Shown here: positions 1 to 7,689 of the stretch, one piece after another
How the letters are laid out: each line of letters opens with the position of its first letter
Position numbering within the stretch: position 1 is the first letter of the stretch
NCBI GenBank assembly: GCA_018057825.1
Contig: JAGPCY010000019.1
Span: 1 to 64,000 of the forward strand
Length of the DNA stretch: 64,000 nucleotides
Direction of reading: 5' to 3'
DNA from: Kofleriaceae bacterium
Lineage (GTDB): Bacteria > Myxococcota_A > Polyangia > Haliangiales > Haliangiaceae
Program-made: the position numbers and the translations under genes
Notes under the pieces: model-generated
What the model saw: only the letters and a program-made list of their open reading frames with translations
Database searches by the model: none
Told to the model about the DNA's origin: nothing

Positions 1-95
1 AGCTGTTTTACAATCCGCGCCGCCGCCATTCGCACAACCGCTACCTCAGCCCCGTTGACTTCGAGCGCGAAGTCGTCCACCACAGAAGCACGTAA
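1..95 (+). pseudogene. IS3-family transposase, C-terminal end only (5' part outside window)
   Basis: Reading from base 3, the frame encodes about 30 residues beginning LFYNPRRRHSHNRYLSP and ends at a TAA (93-95). The block F-Y-N-x-x-R-R-H-S ... Y-x-S-P-x-x-F is the diagnostic C-terminus of IS3-family OrfB transposases (rve/DDE integrase fold). The catalytic residues lie upstream of the window, so it cannot be seen whether the gene is intact. A terminal inverted repeat-like sequence follows seven bases after the stop. The short length limits confidence; the motif itself is strong. Confidence 0.7.
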
Positions 96-101
96 CTGGG
101 C

Positions 102-128
102 TGTCCAGAAAATCGGGGCAACCTCACA
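102..128. mobile_element. Probable right end (terminal inverted repeat) of the IS3-family element
   Basis: This 27-base segment starts TGTCCAGAAAATCGGGG and ends in CTCACA. It lies directly downstream of the transposase stop, at the usual place and in the usual style of an IS3-family right inverted repeat ending in CA. The left end is outside the window, so the repeat partner cannot be compared. Confidence 0.55.
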
Positions 129-221
129 GACGCTTGAGGTCGCTGGGCACGAGCATCTCGCGAGCTGACGCGCAGGTGTGAAACGCGCGCCGGGGGAGGC
201 AGGCGTGCCGCGGGCGGTCGG

Positions 222-392
222 CCCCGGGTCGAACCGGGTCGGCCCCGGGTGCGGATCGAACCGTGCGGGTCGACCGGGGGTCGCTTCGGGAGGCACGTGC
301 GGGCAGAACCGGTGCGGGCCGAACCGGTGCGGGCCGAACCGGGGGCCGAACCGCGGGGGCCGAACCGGGGGGCCGAACCGGGGGTCGTTTGG
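222..392. repeat. GC-rich tandem repeat built on CCGAACCGG
   Basis: Units of roughly 12-16 bases with the core GGGCCGAACCGG or GGGTCGAACCGG are repeated about nine times with slight variation. Flanking copies of GGGAGGCAGGCGTG lie near 188 and 392. No coding signal is present in 129-544: all frames translate to Arg/Gly/Pro runs. It separates the IS3 end from the RAYT gene stop at 545. It may be a repeat linked to either mobile gene or simple slippage. Confidence 0.7.
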
Positions 393-544
393 GGAGGCAG
401 GCGTGGCGGGCGGGGCGCGGGCGGCGCGGCGGGCCGGGAGAGGGGCCGGGGCGACGGGGCGCGGCGGCGGCAAAACCAGCGGATCGGCCACGCCGCGACG
501 GCGCGTGCGGGAAGCACGCGCTGGGCGGCGGACCGGGGCGGTCG

Positions 545-1438
545 TCACGCGACGGCGGCGACGGTGACGTTCGCGAAGCGCGCGAGCCAGTACGTGCCGG
601 GCGGGAAGACCGCGGGCAGGCCGGCCCGCCACAGCATCCGCGCGGCGCGGTAGGCGTCGATGAAGTCCCGGTTGCGCTGCAGCGCCGCGACCCGCTGCCA
701 CCGGCTGCGCGCGGCGACCCGCGGCCGCAGGCCACCTCGCGGCGCCGGCCGATTGGGGCTCGACCGCCACGATTGCCGCAGCACGCCCCGCCGCCCCAGC
801 ACCCGCGCGCCGGTGCGCCGCCGCTCGGCGGCCATGGCCTCCTCGACGGCCGCCACCCGCTCTCGCAGCTCGCGCCGCACCACCGCGGCATCCCCGAGTT
901 CCGGCGGGATCGTCAACGTCAAGGTCACCTCCTCCGGCAGCGTGCCGTCGGCGCGGAAGAAGTGCCTCGGCCGCTTCACGGTCAGCGTCCGCCCCGCCAG
1001 GAGCGCGCCCAGCCCGTTCACGCCCGGCCAGTGATGCACCCGCTCGACGAGCAGCCCGGCCACCGGGTTGGTCGCCGCGTACACCAGCTTGTCCATCACG
1101 TCCGCCGGGTCCACCAGCTCGACCACACACGGCTCATCCGACGACCAGAAGTTCTCACTCCGCCCTCGCAGCGAGTTCATCGCCCGCGCGATCAGGCCGT
1201 GGAAGTACCCCCGAAACTCCACCTCGCGCCCGTGCCGGTCGTACAGCACGCCGTGGTGATGGTTCGACATCGCCGACGGCAGGATGAGCTCGATCTCGTA
1301 TCCCGCCGCCGCCACCGCCAGGCAGTACAGATACGTCTGGTTGGTCTCCTCGTCCGGCCGCAGCAAGAGTTCTCGCTGCACGCACCGCCGGTTGATCATC
1401 AGGAACCGACCAGGCAACACCTGCCGTGGGAGCGACAT
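545..1438 (-). CDS. REP-associated tyrosine transposase-like protein (RAYT, Y1/HUH family)
   Basis: This 297-residue protein has the Y1_Tnp/IS200-like fold signature. A beta-strand start (about 10-20, PGRFLMINRRCVQR) is followed by the metal-binding HUH-type motif SNHHH at 59-63. Tyr120 in YAATNPVAG matches the catalytic tyrosine of the Y-x-x-x-N-P-V block of RAYTs. Residues 200-260 are basic and probably bind DNA. RAYTs are single-copy domesticated relatives of IS200/IS605 transposases that act on short palindromic (REP) sequences. The ATG fits the common N-terminus of this family (M-x-LPRQVLPG). Inverted repeats lie just upstream at 1499-1557. Specific REP partners are not proven from this window. 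Confidence 0.85.
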   Translation of the reverse strand: MSLPRQVLPGRFLMINRRCVQRELLLRPDEETNQTYLYCLAVAAAGYEIELILPSAMSNHHHGVLYDRHGREVEFRGYFHGLIARAMNSLRGRSENFWSSDEPCVVELVDPADVMDKLVYAATNPVAGLLVERVHHWPGVNGLGALLAGRTLTVKRPRHFFRADGTLPEEVTLTLTIPPELGDAAVVRRELRERVAAVEEAMAAERRRTGARVLGRRGVLRQSWRSSPNRPAPRGGLRPRVAARSRWQRVAALQRNRDFIDAYRAARMLWRAGLPAVFPPGTYWLARFANVTVAAVA

Positions 1439-1498
1439 CGACTCGGCCGCACCAGCAAGCGCCTTGCCAGCGCCAACTGCGCGCTATCTCAGACGGCG

Positions 1499-1557
1499 CC
1501 TGTCCGGCTTCGTCCGAGATCCGGCCAACTGTCCGACATTCGGACATTCCCGGACAG
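1499..1557. repeat. Nested inverted repeats upstream of the RAYT gene
   Basis: An inner perfect palindrome TGTCCGA-CAT-TCGGACA lies at 1530-1546. It sits within an outer pair CTGTCCGG (1499-1506) and CCGGACAG (1550-1557). The position, 61 to 119 bases upstream of the RAYT start on the minus strand, would suit an operator or a REP-like target. No function is shown by sequence alone. Confidence 0.5.
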
Positions 1558-1705
1558 ACGTTCCCGGCCGCCCCGCGCACGACGCCTGCGGAGGCTCGGC
1601 GCCCACGGCCGCGAGACCGAGCGAGGAGACCGTCGCTCTGCGCACGCGGTGGTCAAGCCACGTTCGCCACGAACCTGGTGACGCCAGACCGGCGCGCGCG
1701 CGCCG

Positions 1706-2401
1706 TCAGTCCGGCTGCAAGACGAGCTCGGCGTTGACGGTGATCCCGATGTCGTCGCCGACGACGACGCCGGGGCCTTCGCCCGGGAACTCCCACGCCA
1801 GGCCGAAGTCCTTGCGGTTGATCGAGGTCGTCGCCTCGATGCCGCGTCGGATCCCGCCGGCGTGCTCAAACGGCGGTGGCGCCGTGACGGCCAGCGTGAC
1901 GGCCCGAGTGGTCCCGAGGATCGTCAGCTCACCGATCACCGTGTACGCCGTGGCGCTGGCGCGGGTCACGCCTGTCGAAGCGAACCGGATGGTCGGGAAG
2001 CGCGCGACGTCGAAGAAGTCTGGGCCTTTCAGGTGGGTGTCTCGCTCTTCGACGCCGGTGGTGACGTGGTGCGGATCGATCGTCGCTTCGATGCGGGTGT
2101 TGGCCGGGTGGTCCTCGTCCAGCACGACCGTACCTGCGGGCAGCGGAAACAGGCCGCGCACCTTCGAGCGCACGTGGTTGCAGACGAAGGACACCGAGGA
2201 GTTCTCGGGATCCAGCGCCCAGCGCGACACCGCGGGGACGACCGGCACGGGCGGCCCGGGCTGGGTCGGCCCGGGCGCCGCCACCCCGGTCGACGCCCCA
2301 CCAGCGGGCGGGGCCTGCGCCTCATCACGCGCGCCGCAGGCCAGCGCCGCCGACGCCGCGACGAATACGATCGCGGCCGACGGCCATCCGGCCGAAGCCA
2401 A
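1706..2401 (-). CDS. YceI family lipoprotein
   Basis: A YceI-like lipocalin-type domain (periplasmic beta-barrel that binds isoprenoid-type lipids in characterised members) fills the C-terminal two thirds. Its usual blocks are present: an opening W-x-L-D-P-x-x-S-x-V-x-F, the DVARFPTIRFAS block, the strand VIGELTILGTTRAV, and the end RKDFGLAWE ... VGDDIGITVNAEL. It is preceded by a Pro/Gly-rich linker and a signal ending in the lipobox ALAC, so it is likely anchored to the envelope. The chosen start is a TTG at 2401, which gives a signal peptide of normal length (LASAGWPSAAIVFVAASAALAC). The frame stays open to a GTG at 2578, so the start is uncertain. It is probably monocistronic. Confidence 0.85.
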   Translation of the reverse strand: MASAGWPSAAIVFVAASAALACGARDEAQAPPAGGASTGVAAPGPTQPGPPVPVVPAVSRWALDPENSSVSFVCNHVRSKVRGLFPLPAGTVVLDEDHPANTRIEATIDPHHVTTGVEERDTHLKGPDFFDVARFPTIRFASTGVTRASATAYTVIGELTILGTTRAVTLAVTAPPPFEHAGGIRRGIEATTSINRKDFGLAWEFPGEGPGVVVGDDIGITVNAELVLQPD

Positions 2402-2658
2402 GGGACGTGGAGCGCAACGGGGAAGTAGGTTCGCGTGAGGCTCGGCCAGCACGACGCCATGTGCCTCGACAGCTAGTCGACCTGACAAGAAATCGACCGC
2501 CGGCTCGCGCCATGCCTCCGGCCACCTGCGGTGGCCAGGATCAGCCCTACGGAGGTCGCCCAAGGAGGTCGCAACCACCTAGCCCCCGGTTCTCACGGTT
2601 CCTGGTCGACGATCGTCGCACCGCGCGCGCCGGCGTCGGCGGTCGAACGGAGCCTACG

Positions 2659-3408
2659 TCACCAGGCTGGCAGCTCGCGCACCGCCGCAGGAAGCTCGGT
2701 GCGCGCGCCCAGGACCACGGCCTGGAGCGCGCCGCGTTCGTCGGGCTCGGCGATGACATGCGCTCGTTCGAGGCTCGCCAGCGCGGCGAGCTGGGCTGGC
2801 GTGGCGCGCCGCACGACCGCGGCCCCGCACTCGATCTGCCAGGTCATCGTGCGCCAGTCCCCCGTGACAAACGCGAGGTACTGCGTCGGCGCGCCGGCCG
2901 CGAGCTCGATGGCCGCACTCGGCGTCAGATCGTCGCGCACCACGATGGCCAGCACCAGGGTGCGCTCGATGCGCTCGAGCTCGTCGGCGCGCGCGTGGGT
3001 GTGGTGACGCACGTCGGCCACGGCGGTCGCGAGATCGTCGAACAGGGTCTCGGGCACGCACAGACTGGCGAGGCCAGCCCGCGAGTCCGGCCCCGCCACG
3101 ATCGCCACCAGCCGTGGCAACAGGGTGTCCCCGCCTCGCGCGGCGGCCTCGAACACCGCCATCAAGCCGTCGCCCCATCGGTACGACAGCGCCGAGAGGT
3201 CGAGCACCACGGCGTCGGCCGACCACTGCGCGAGCCCAGCGGCGACCTGCGCTGTCATCCGCCGCGCGTCGGGAGCGCCGGCCGAGCCGTGGCGGTATTC
3301 GCCGGCCCACGCCACCACCAGCAGGACCAGACCGTTGCCGAACCGCTCGACGCGATAGCGCGCCACGATGGGCGACTCGTCCTCGAGCGTCACGTCGATG
3401 AGCGCCAT
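2659..3408 (-). CDS. Hypothetical protein, soluble, about 249 aa
   Basis: The start was set at the ATG at 3408 (MALIDVTLEDESPIVARYR); upstream codons translate to Arg/Gly-rich shadow sequence. No signal peptide or membrane segment is visible. Residues 65-95 (ADAVVLDLSALSYRWGDG) form a buried beta-strand followed by a helix, in a pattern reminiscent of STAS or crotonase-like folds, but no catalytic motif is recognisable. The second half carries a repeat of beta-strand plus charged helix. Codon use is typical of the window. Function unknown. Confidence 0.65.
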   Translation of the reverse strand: MALIDVTLEDESPIVARYRVERFGNGLVLLVVAWAGEYRHGSAGAPDARRMTAQVAAGLAQWSADAVVLDLSALSYRWGDGLMAVFEAAARGGDTLLPRLVAIVAGPDSRAGLASLCVPETLFDDLATAVADVRHHTHARADELERIERTLVLAIVVRDDLTPSAAIELAAGAPTQYLAFVTGDWRTMTWQIECGAAVVRRATPAQLAALASLERAHVIAEPDERGALQAVVLGARTELPAAVRELPAW

Positions 3409-3419
3409 CGTCGGAGCGT

Positions 3420-3786
3420 ACCGCACGCGGTCCGTGCGCGCCGCCTCGGCCGGCTGCAGGCCGCGATCGCCGCCGCCCCAGGCGCGCGCGACGCCCTGGC
3501 GACGCGGCGCGCGGCGGCGACCATCCGCTACCTCGCCTCCGGCACAGCGTGGGAGTTCTACCGCGACCAGGCCGGGCTTTCGCTCGAGGATGCGATCGCG
3601 GCCGCGACCGCCGCGATCGACGCGGTGCTGCGCGGCGTCGGGATCACGTCGCACCGCGAAGCCCGCGCGCGCCCCGACGCGAACGCGGGCGCTGCCGCCG
3701 CCGCTCGGCGCACGTCCCGCCGCTCCACCCGGGCCCGCGACCGCCATCCGAGCGGCCAGCGATCCACCGCACCGGGTCGCTCGTAA
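3420..3786 (+). pseudogene. Possible relic of a TetR-family regulator C-terminus
   Basis: The frame ending at 3786 contains LQAAIAAAPGARDALATRR ... YLASGTAWEFYRDQAGLSLEDAIAAATAAIDAVLRGVG (about 3450-3650). It reads as two amphipathic helices like the ligand-domain end of many TetR proteins. There is no start codon, no N-terminal helix-turn-helix, and the frame decays into Arg/Ala-rich sequence. No other gene is seen in 3409-3794. This is weak, and chance similarity in GC-rich DNA is possible. Confidence 0.25.
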
Positions 3787-3794
3787 CGGCCGCG

Positions 3795-4199
3795 ATGAGC
3801 AACCTCGAGACCATCCAGGCCCTGTACGCCGCCTTCGGGCGCGGTGACCTTCCGACCATCCTCGGCTTCCTCGACGAGGACATCGCCTGGGAGCACGACG
3901 CCGAGGGCTGGGACGCCTACGGTGTGCCGTGGCTTCGGCCCGGCACCGGCACCGGCCACGTCGTCGGCTTCTTCAAGGCCCTCACCGCCCTCGAGTTCCT
4001 CGAGTTCACCCCGGTGTCGTTGCTCGCCAACGACCGCCAGGTGGCCGCGGTGATCTCGCTCGACGTCGCGGTCAAGGCGACCGGCGCGCGGTTCCGCGAG
4101 TACGAGGTGCATCTGTGGTCGTTCGGTGACCACGGCAAGGTCACGCGCTTCCGGCACTTCGTCGACACCATCAAGCACCAGCAGGCGGCCGCGCACTGA
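3795..4199 (+). CDS. SnoaL-like / nuclear transport factor 2 family protein
   Basis: The 134-residue product matches the NTF2-like alpha+beta barrel of SnoaL-like proteins. An N-terminal helix NLETIQALYAAFGRGDLPTILGFL is followed by the typical D-E-D-I-x-W-E strand, then a G-T-G-x-G-H-V-V-G-F-F loop-helix, and it ends with strands around VHLWSFGDHGKVTRFRHFVDT. Such proteins are small-molecule hydrolases, isomerases or binding proteins; the substrate is not predictable. The ATG at 3795 was chosen because the family begins with the first helix. It is cytoplasmic, with no signal peptide, and probably a single-gene unit. Confidence 0.85.
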   Translation: MSNLETIQALYAAFGRGDLPTILGFLDEDIAWEHDAEGWDAYGVPWLRPGTGTGHVVGFFKALTALEFLEFTPVSLLANDRQVAAVISLDVAVKATGARFREYEVHLWSFGDHGKVTRFRHFVDTIKHQQAAAH

Positions 4200-4250
4200 C
4201 CCGGCCGGCCGCCCCGTCGGCGGCGCGAACGCTCCCACGGAGACCGCCGA

Positions 4251-4274
4251 GCTAAAGCACGGAACGGTTTGAGA
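4251..4274 (-). repeat. Diverged copy of a 23-bp CTARRGCACSGAACGGT repeat
   Basis: This copy reads CTAAAGCACGGAACGGT on the plus strand. It is the third and least conserved member of a repeat family whose other copies lie at 4411-4433 and 4877-4899 in the opposite orientation. The rest of 4200-4429 holds nothing recognisable. Confidence 0.5.
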
Positions 4275-4410
4275 TGCCTGCTGCGACGCGGCCGTGCGGG
4301 CACCTCCGAGCGTACGTCCGATGCTCGCTCGTCGTGTCGTTGACTACCCTCCTCCCTGCGCTTCGGGCGTGCACCCGGATCTACCTCACACGTCCGCGCC
4401 TCGCGACGGC

Positions 4411-4433
4411 ATTCACACCGTTCGGTGCTCTAG
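4411..4433 (-). repeat. 23-bp repeat touching the stop codon of the next gene
   Basis: On the minus strand it begins CTAGAGCACCGAACGGTG. Its first bases contain the TAG stop of the lipoprotein gene that ends at 4430. It matches the copy at 4877-4899 at nearly every base, and that copy is likewise placed at a stop codon. Confidence 0.6.
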
Positions 4434-4774
4434 ACCGGCGGGATGCCGGGGACACCTGGGCCCGTGCCGTAGCAGTAGGCCTGCGGCATGGTCCACCAGC
4501 CGCCGCCGAGATCCCAGCCGCCGGGATCGGGCATGCCCTGGACGTGACAGACGCAGTACGTCCAGGCCTGGCTGGTGGGGTTCATGTTGTTGTCGATGAA
4601 CCACAGCTCGCGGTGGCACTGACTGACCTGATCGGCGAACTGCGCGGGCGTGGTGTCCGGGTCGTCGTCGGGCGCGCCGTCGTCGGACTCGACGCAGCCG
4701 CTCAGCGCGAGCGCGGCGACCAGGGCCAGGGAGATGACCAGCGGTCGGGGGGCGGAGTTGGTGTCGGGCCTCAT
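4430..4774 (-). CDS. Small putative lipoprotein, 114 aa
   Basis: The protein begins MRPDTNSAPRPLVISLALVAALALSGC, a clear type II signal with lipobox LSGC. An Asp-rich linker (ESDDGAPDDDPDTT) follows, then a roughly 75-residue domain with three conserved-looking Cys (SQCHREL, YCVCH) and a Gly/Trp-rich end. It is expected to be attached to the inner leaflet of the outer membrane or to the inner membrane. No family was recognised. The gene is flanked by the 23-bp repeat at its stop codon and followed upstream by 121 bases of non-coding DNA. Confidence 0.75.
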   Translation of the reverse strand: MRPDTNSAPRPLVISLALVAALALSGCVESDDGAPDDDPDTTPAQFADQVSQCHRELWFIDNNMNPTSQAWTYCVCHVQGMPDPGGWDLGGGWWTMPQAYCYGTGPGVPGIPPV

Positions 4775-4876
4775 CGAGTCGCAGTCTGTGGGGCCGCGAC
4801 GGCTGGCTCAACGACTCTCTGGTGGCCGGCCGCAACGATCTCACCGGACGCGCTGCCCGCGTCGACGACGCCCGCC

Positions 4877-4899
4877 ATTCGAACCGTTCGGTGCCCTAG
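4877..4899 (-). repeat. 23-bp repeat touching the stop codon of the GFA-like gene
   Basis: On the minus strand it begins CTAGGGCACCGAACGGTT. The TAG stop of the GFA-like gene (4896-4898) lies inside it. It is in the same orientation as the copy at 4411-4433, so the lipoprotein gene between them is bracketed by direct repeats. Confidence 0.6.
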
Positions 4900-5309
4900 C
4901 ACCACAGGTCGCGGACGCAGCGCCCATCGGACGGGAGGTCCTCGAACGTCTGGAGCCCGTCGAACGGCCGGATCGGGAGGTGCGCGACCGCCTCGGGCTC
5001 GGCGAGGCGGATGTTCACCGCCATGCGGCGTCGGCCGTCGGCCTCGGGCTCGAGCCCGCGCCAGCACACCAGGTTGCCGCAGGTCGAGCAGAAGTGGTTC
5101 TCGAGGTACGGCTTCTCGAGATCGCGGCGGACGAAGGCCGTAGTCGGCCCGGCGTACGACACGCGCTCGCCCTCGTAGTCGTAGATCCACAGCCCGCCGT
5201 AGCGGCGACAAGACGTGCAGTTGCACGCCGTCGCGTCCTCAGGCAGGCCCTCAAAGGTCCAGGTCACGGCGCCGCACAGGCACGCGCCTCGCAAGCTCAC
5301 GGGCTCCAT
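4896..5309 (-). CDS. GFA (CENP-V/GFA domain) family protein
   Basis: This 137-residue protein has the zinc-binding layout of the GFA family: CLCGAV near the N-terminus, CNCTSCRR about 25 residues later, and FCSTCGNLVCW in the second half. These give the paired Cys sites for two zinc ions. The family includes glutathione-dependent formaldehyde-activating enzyme and CENP-V. The exact substrate is unknown; most members are glutathione or small-thiol adduct lyases by inference. The start is the ATG at 5309 (MEPVSLRGACLCGAV); the longer open frame upstream overlaps the YciI-like gene and is Arg/Ser-rich shadow. Confidence 0.88.
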   Translation of the reverse strand: MEPVSLRGACLCGAVTWTFEGLPEDATACNCTSCRRYGGLWIYDYEGERVSYAGPTTAFVRRDLEKPYLENHFCSTCGNLVCWRGLEPEADGRRRMAVNIRLAEPEAVAHLPIRPFDGLQTFEDLPSDGRCVRDLWC

Positions 5310-5361
5310 TGGCTCGAGGGTACCAGGCGTCGCGCGCGCCGGGCGTGGCGCTGCGAGCGCG

Positions 5362-5652
5362 CTACGGCGCCAGGCGCGCCGGCAGGTCCTTGGCGCGCTG
5401 ACTCGCGCGGAACTCGATGACCCGGACGTCAGCGCCGCCGCTCGAGACGAAAGGATCCTCCGCCATGATCGCCTCGACCCGAGCGCGATCGCTGCCGATG
5501 GCGATGATGATGCCGCCGTCGCGCGGGAGCTTCCGGCCGGAGAGCAAGAACGTCCCCGCCGCGTAGTGGCGGTCGAGGAAGGCCACATGCTCCTTCATCA
5601 TGGCGTCGATCTGCGTCAGCGGGACCTTGTACGTGAGCTCGATGACGAACAT
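5362..5652 (-). CDS. YciI-like protein
   Basis: This 96-residue, single-domain protein has a ferredoxin-like dimeric alpha+beta barrel. It opens with FVIELTYKVPLTQIDAMMKEHVAFLDRHYAAGTFLLSG, the hallmark YciI helix with a conserved His, and has an Asp-Pro-Phe segment (EDPFVSSG) in the second half. YciI-family proteins are small enzymes or sensors of unknown substrate; some are fused to sigma factors. The upstream side holds the large repeat array, so its promoter must lie in or before that array. The GFA-like gene lies 52 bases downstream on the same strand and may be co-transcribed. Confidence 0.85.
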   Translation of the reverse strand: MFVIELTYKVPLTQIDAMMKEHVAFLDRHYAAGTFLLSGRKLPRDGGIIIAIGSDRARVEAIMAEDPFVSSGGADVRVIEFRASQRAKDLPARLAP

Positions 5653-5694
5653 CCCGCGAGTTTGCACGCGCGTCGGCGGGACGTGGGCTCGGCG

Positions 5695-6517
5695 CGCGCT
5701 CTCTCTGGGTTTGTCCGAGACCACAACCACCCTCCCGTTGAACGCTCTCCCACGACCGCGGCGCAGACCCCCGCGCCGAGAACACCGACGCCCGCGAGAA
5801 CCGCGGGCGCCTGAGTTCAGGTCGGATCCCTCTGGCCAGTTCTTGGGAGGGGGCCCCATGCTGGGGGAGGGTTTGTCCGAGACCACGGACACCCCGCGCT
5901 GAACGCTCTCGCCCCCCCGATGAACCCCACCTCCCCGCGCCGAAAACGCGGACGCCCGCGAAGACCGCGGGCGCCGGAGGTCAGGTCGGAACGTTTTGGG
6001 AGGGGGCCCCAGCGAATGCTGGGGGAGGGTTTGTCCGAGACCACGGACACCCCGCGCTGAACGCTCTCCCTCCACCGCTGGAGCAGACCCCCGCGCCGAA
6101 AACGCGGACGCCCGCGAAGACCGCGGGCGCCGGAGGTCAGGTCGGAACGTTTTGGGAGGGGGCCCCAGCGCATGCTGGGGGAGGGTTTGTCCGAGACCAC
6201 GGACACCCCGCGCTGAACGCTCTCCCTCCACCGCTGGAGCAGACCCCCGCGCCGAAAACACCGACGCCCGCGAATACCGCGGGCGCCGGAGGTCAGGTCG
6301 GAACGTTTTGGGAGGGGGCCCCAGCGCATGCTGGGGGAGGGTTTGTCCGAGACCACAGCCACCCCGCGTTGAACGCTCTCGCCCCCCCGATGAACCCCAC
6401 CTCCCCGCGCCGAAAACGCGGACGCCCGCGAAGACCGCGGGCGCTCGAGTTCAGGTCGGATCGTTTTGGGAGGGGGCCCCAGCGCATGCTGGGGGAGGGT
6501 TTTTTCGAAAAACCCTC
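5695..6517. repeat. Tandem array of about 156-162-bp hairpin-bearing repeats (five full units plus a truncated one)
   Basis: The landmark GGGTTTGTCCGAGACCA starts at 5707, 5869, 6027, 6183 and 6339, and a truncated version starts at 6497, giving a period of 156-162 bases. Each unit has conserved parts: GTCCGAGACCAC, a CCCGCG-N5-CGCGGG hairpin, GGTCAGGTCGGA, and a CCCCAGC-N4-GCTGGGG hairpin. A middle segment of about 35 bases comes in alternative versions (CCCTCCACCGCTGGAGCAG, GCCCCCCCGATGAACCCC, or CCCACGACCGCGGCGCAG). The first unit is the most diverged. No reading frame is preserved across units. It fills the space between the YciI-like start (5652) and the stop of the next gene (6518). Confidence 0.85.
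6495..6517. terminator. Terminator-like hairpin at the 3' end of the 6518-7516 gene
   Basis: Arms GAGGGTTTTT (6495-6504) and AAAAACCCTC (6508-6517) form a perfect 10-bp stem with a 3-base loop. It begins one base beyond the minus-strand stop codon and also forms the truncated end of the repeat array. The T/A-rich half of the stem provides a T run in either direction, so it could act as a bidirectional intrinsic terminator. Confidence 0.5.
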
Positions 6518-7516
6518 TCAGGGCACAGGAAACATCGCGCCCACGGCCTCGACGCCCAGGCCGACCGAGACGGCGTCCTTCGTGCCGTCCATGTTGGTGT
6601 CGATGTCCTGGTTGATGATCGGGTTGAGGAACGCGGTGACCTCGGCGACCGAGACGTCGCAGTTACGCGGCGCGGCGGTGTCCATGAGGTTCATGACGGT
6701 GGCGCCGGTCGAGCCCGACATGCAGCCGCAGCCCGGCGGGGTCCGGTTGGCGAGGGGACCGCAGTCCTCCTCGAAGATGCCGGTGACCAGCTGCTGGATG
6801 GCCGGGTGGATCTTGGTCTCGATGTCCGACTGCAGGATCGCGCCGCCGATCTTCGAGCCGGTGGCGATGCCGGTGGCGCCGATGTTGAGCTCGGCCTTGG
6901 CCATCTGCAGGGGCAGATCGACCGGCGGCTGGCCCTCGGCGAGGGAGAGCTGCAGGTTGATGGTGCCCGGGCCGCCGGTGAACTTGCCGGCCATGATGCG
7001 ACCGACGAGGAGCGCGTTGGTCGGGCCCGCCGGGTCGAGGGTGAACGTCGCGCTGCCGGTGAGGTGCTTGCGGCAGGTGGTATCGGCCGGGCTGTCGCAG
7101 GCCGGCGGGGTCGAGGTGCCGCCGAGGTAGACCCACATGCCGACGCCCGAGGCGTTGGTCAGGTCGGTCGCCTTGATGTTGGTGAGGAGCATGATCGAGC
7201 CGTCATCGACCGAGGTGTCGATGCCGGGCTGCAGGTTGAGCCCCTGGCCGGCGAACGTGCCGAGCGAGGTGCCCAGCGAGTTGTCGATGCCGTTCATGGT
7301 GTCGCCATCGACGTCGTCGATGTCGAGGCCGAACTGGGTGGCCTCGTTGACCGAGCCGGGCACGCGCAGGCGCGACACGACGTAGGTGTGGTTGGTGCCG
7401 GCGGGATCGACGGTGTCGTCGTCGTCACCACCACCGTCATCGCCGCCACAGGCGACCAGGCCGGACGACACGACAGTGCCAAGGAACAGAACAGCAGCGC
7501 GGTTGACTAGTCTCAT
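6518..7516 (-). CDS. Putative lipoprotein, 332 aa, unknown function
   Basis: The start at 7516 (MRLVNRAAVLFLGTVVSSGLVAC) is supported by a GGGGAGA ribosome-binding site and a lipobox LVAC. A Gly/Asp-rich linker (GGDDGGGDDDD) follows. The mature part has Asp/Asn-rich segments (LDIDDVDGDTMNGIDNSLG; NQDIDTNMDGTKDAVSVG) resembling calcium-binding loops, and a beta-rich centre. Cys pairs occur in DSPADTTCRK and PPGCGCMSG. This is an extracytoplasmic protein without a recognised family; the spacing of D-x-D-x-D-x motifs suggests metal-stabilised beta structure. It is monocistronic and divergent from the 7690 gene. Confidence 0.8.
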   Translation of the reverse strand: MRLVNRAAVLFLGTVVSSGLVACGGDDGGGDDDDTVDPAGTNHTYVVSRLRVPGSVNEATQFGLDIDDVDGDTMNGIDNSLGTSLGTFAGQGLNLQPGIDTSVDDGSIMLLTNIKATDLTNASGVGMWVYLGGTSTPPACDSPADTTCRKHLTGSATFTLDPAGPTNALLVGRIMAGKFTGGPGTINLQLSLAEGQPPVDLPLQMAKAELNIGATGIATGSKIGGAILQSDIETKIHPAIQQLVTGIFEEDCGPLANRTPPGCGCMSGSTGATVMNLMDTAAPRNCDVSVAEVTAFLNPIINQDIDTNMDGTKDAVSVGLGVEAVGAMFPVP

Positions 7517-7689
7517 CGAGGTCTCCCCAGGTAGCGCGGTGAAAAGGTCCGGCAGTTCTAGCGCAGCGGTGGGCTCGGACACAAGAACAGAGCGCCCCGA
7601 CACCTCGCCCTCGTGCGCGCCGGCATGAACGCAGCGCGTCACTGTCCGGCGAAACCAGACGCGCTTCACCTCTGTCATAGTGCGCACCG

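Noticed and set aside
263..1681. Long plus-strand open frame across the repeat and the RAYT gene
   Set aside because: It translates to Arg/Gly/Pro-rich sequence and is antisense to the RAYT gene, which has clear catalytic motifs.
4877..4899. tRNA-like sequence (TTCGAACC)
   Set aside because: No cloverleaf can be drawn around it; it is part of the 23-bp repeat family.
5695..6517. CRISPR array
   Set aside because: The repeat period of 156-162 bp, conserved sequence over nearly the whole unit, lack of unique spacers and absence of cas genes exclude it.
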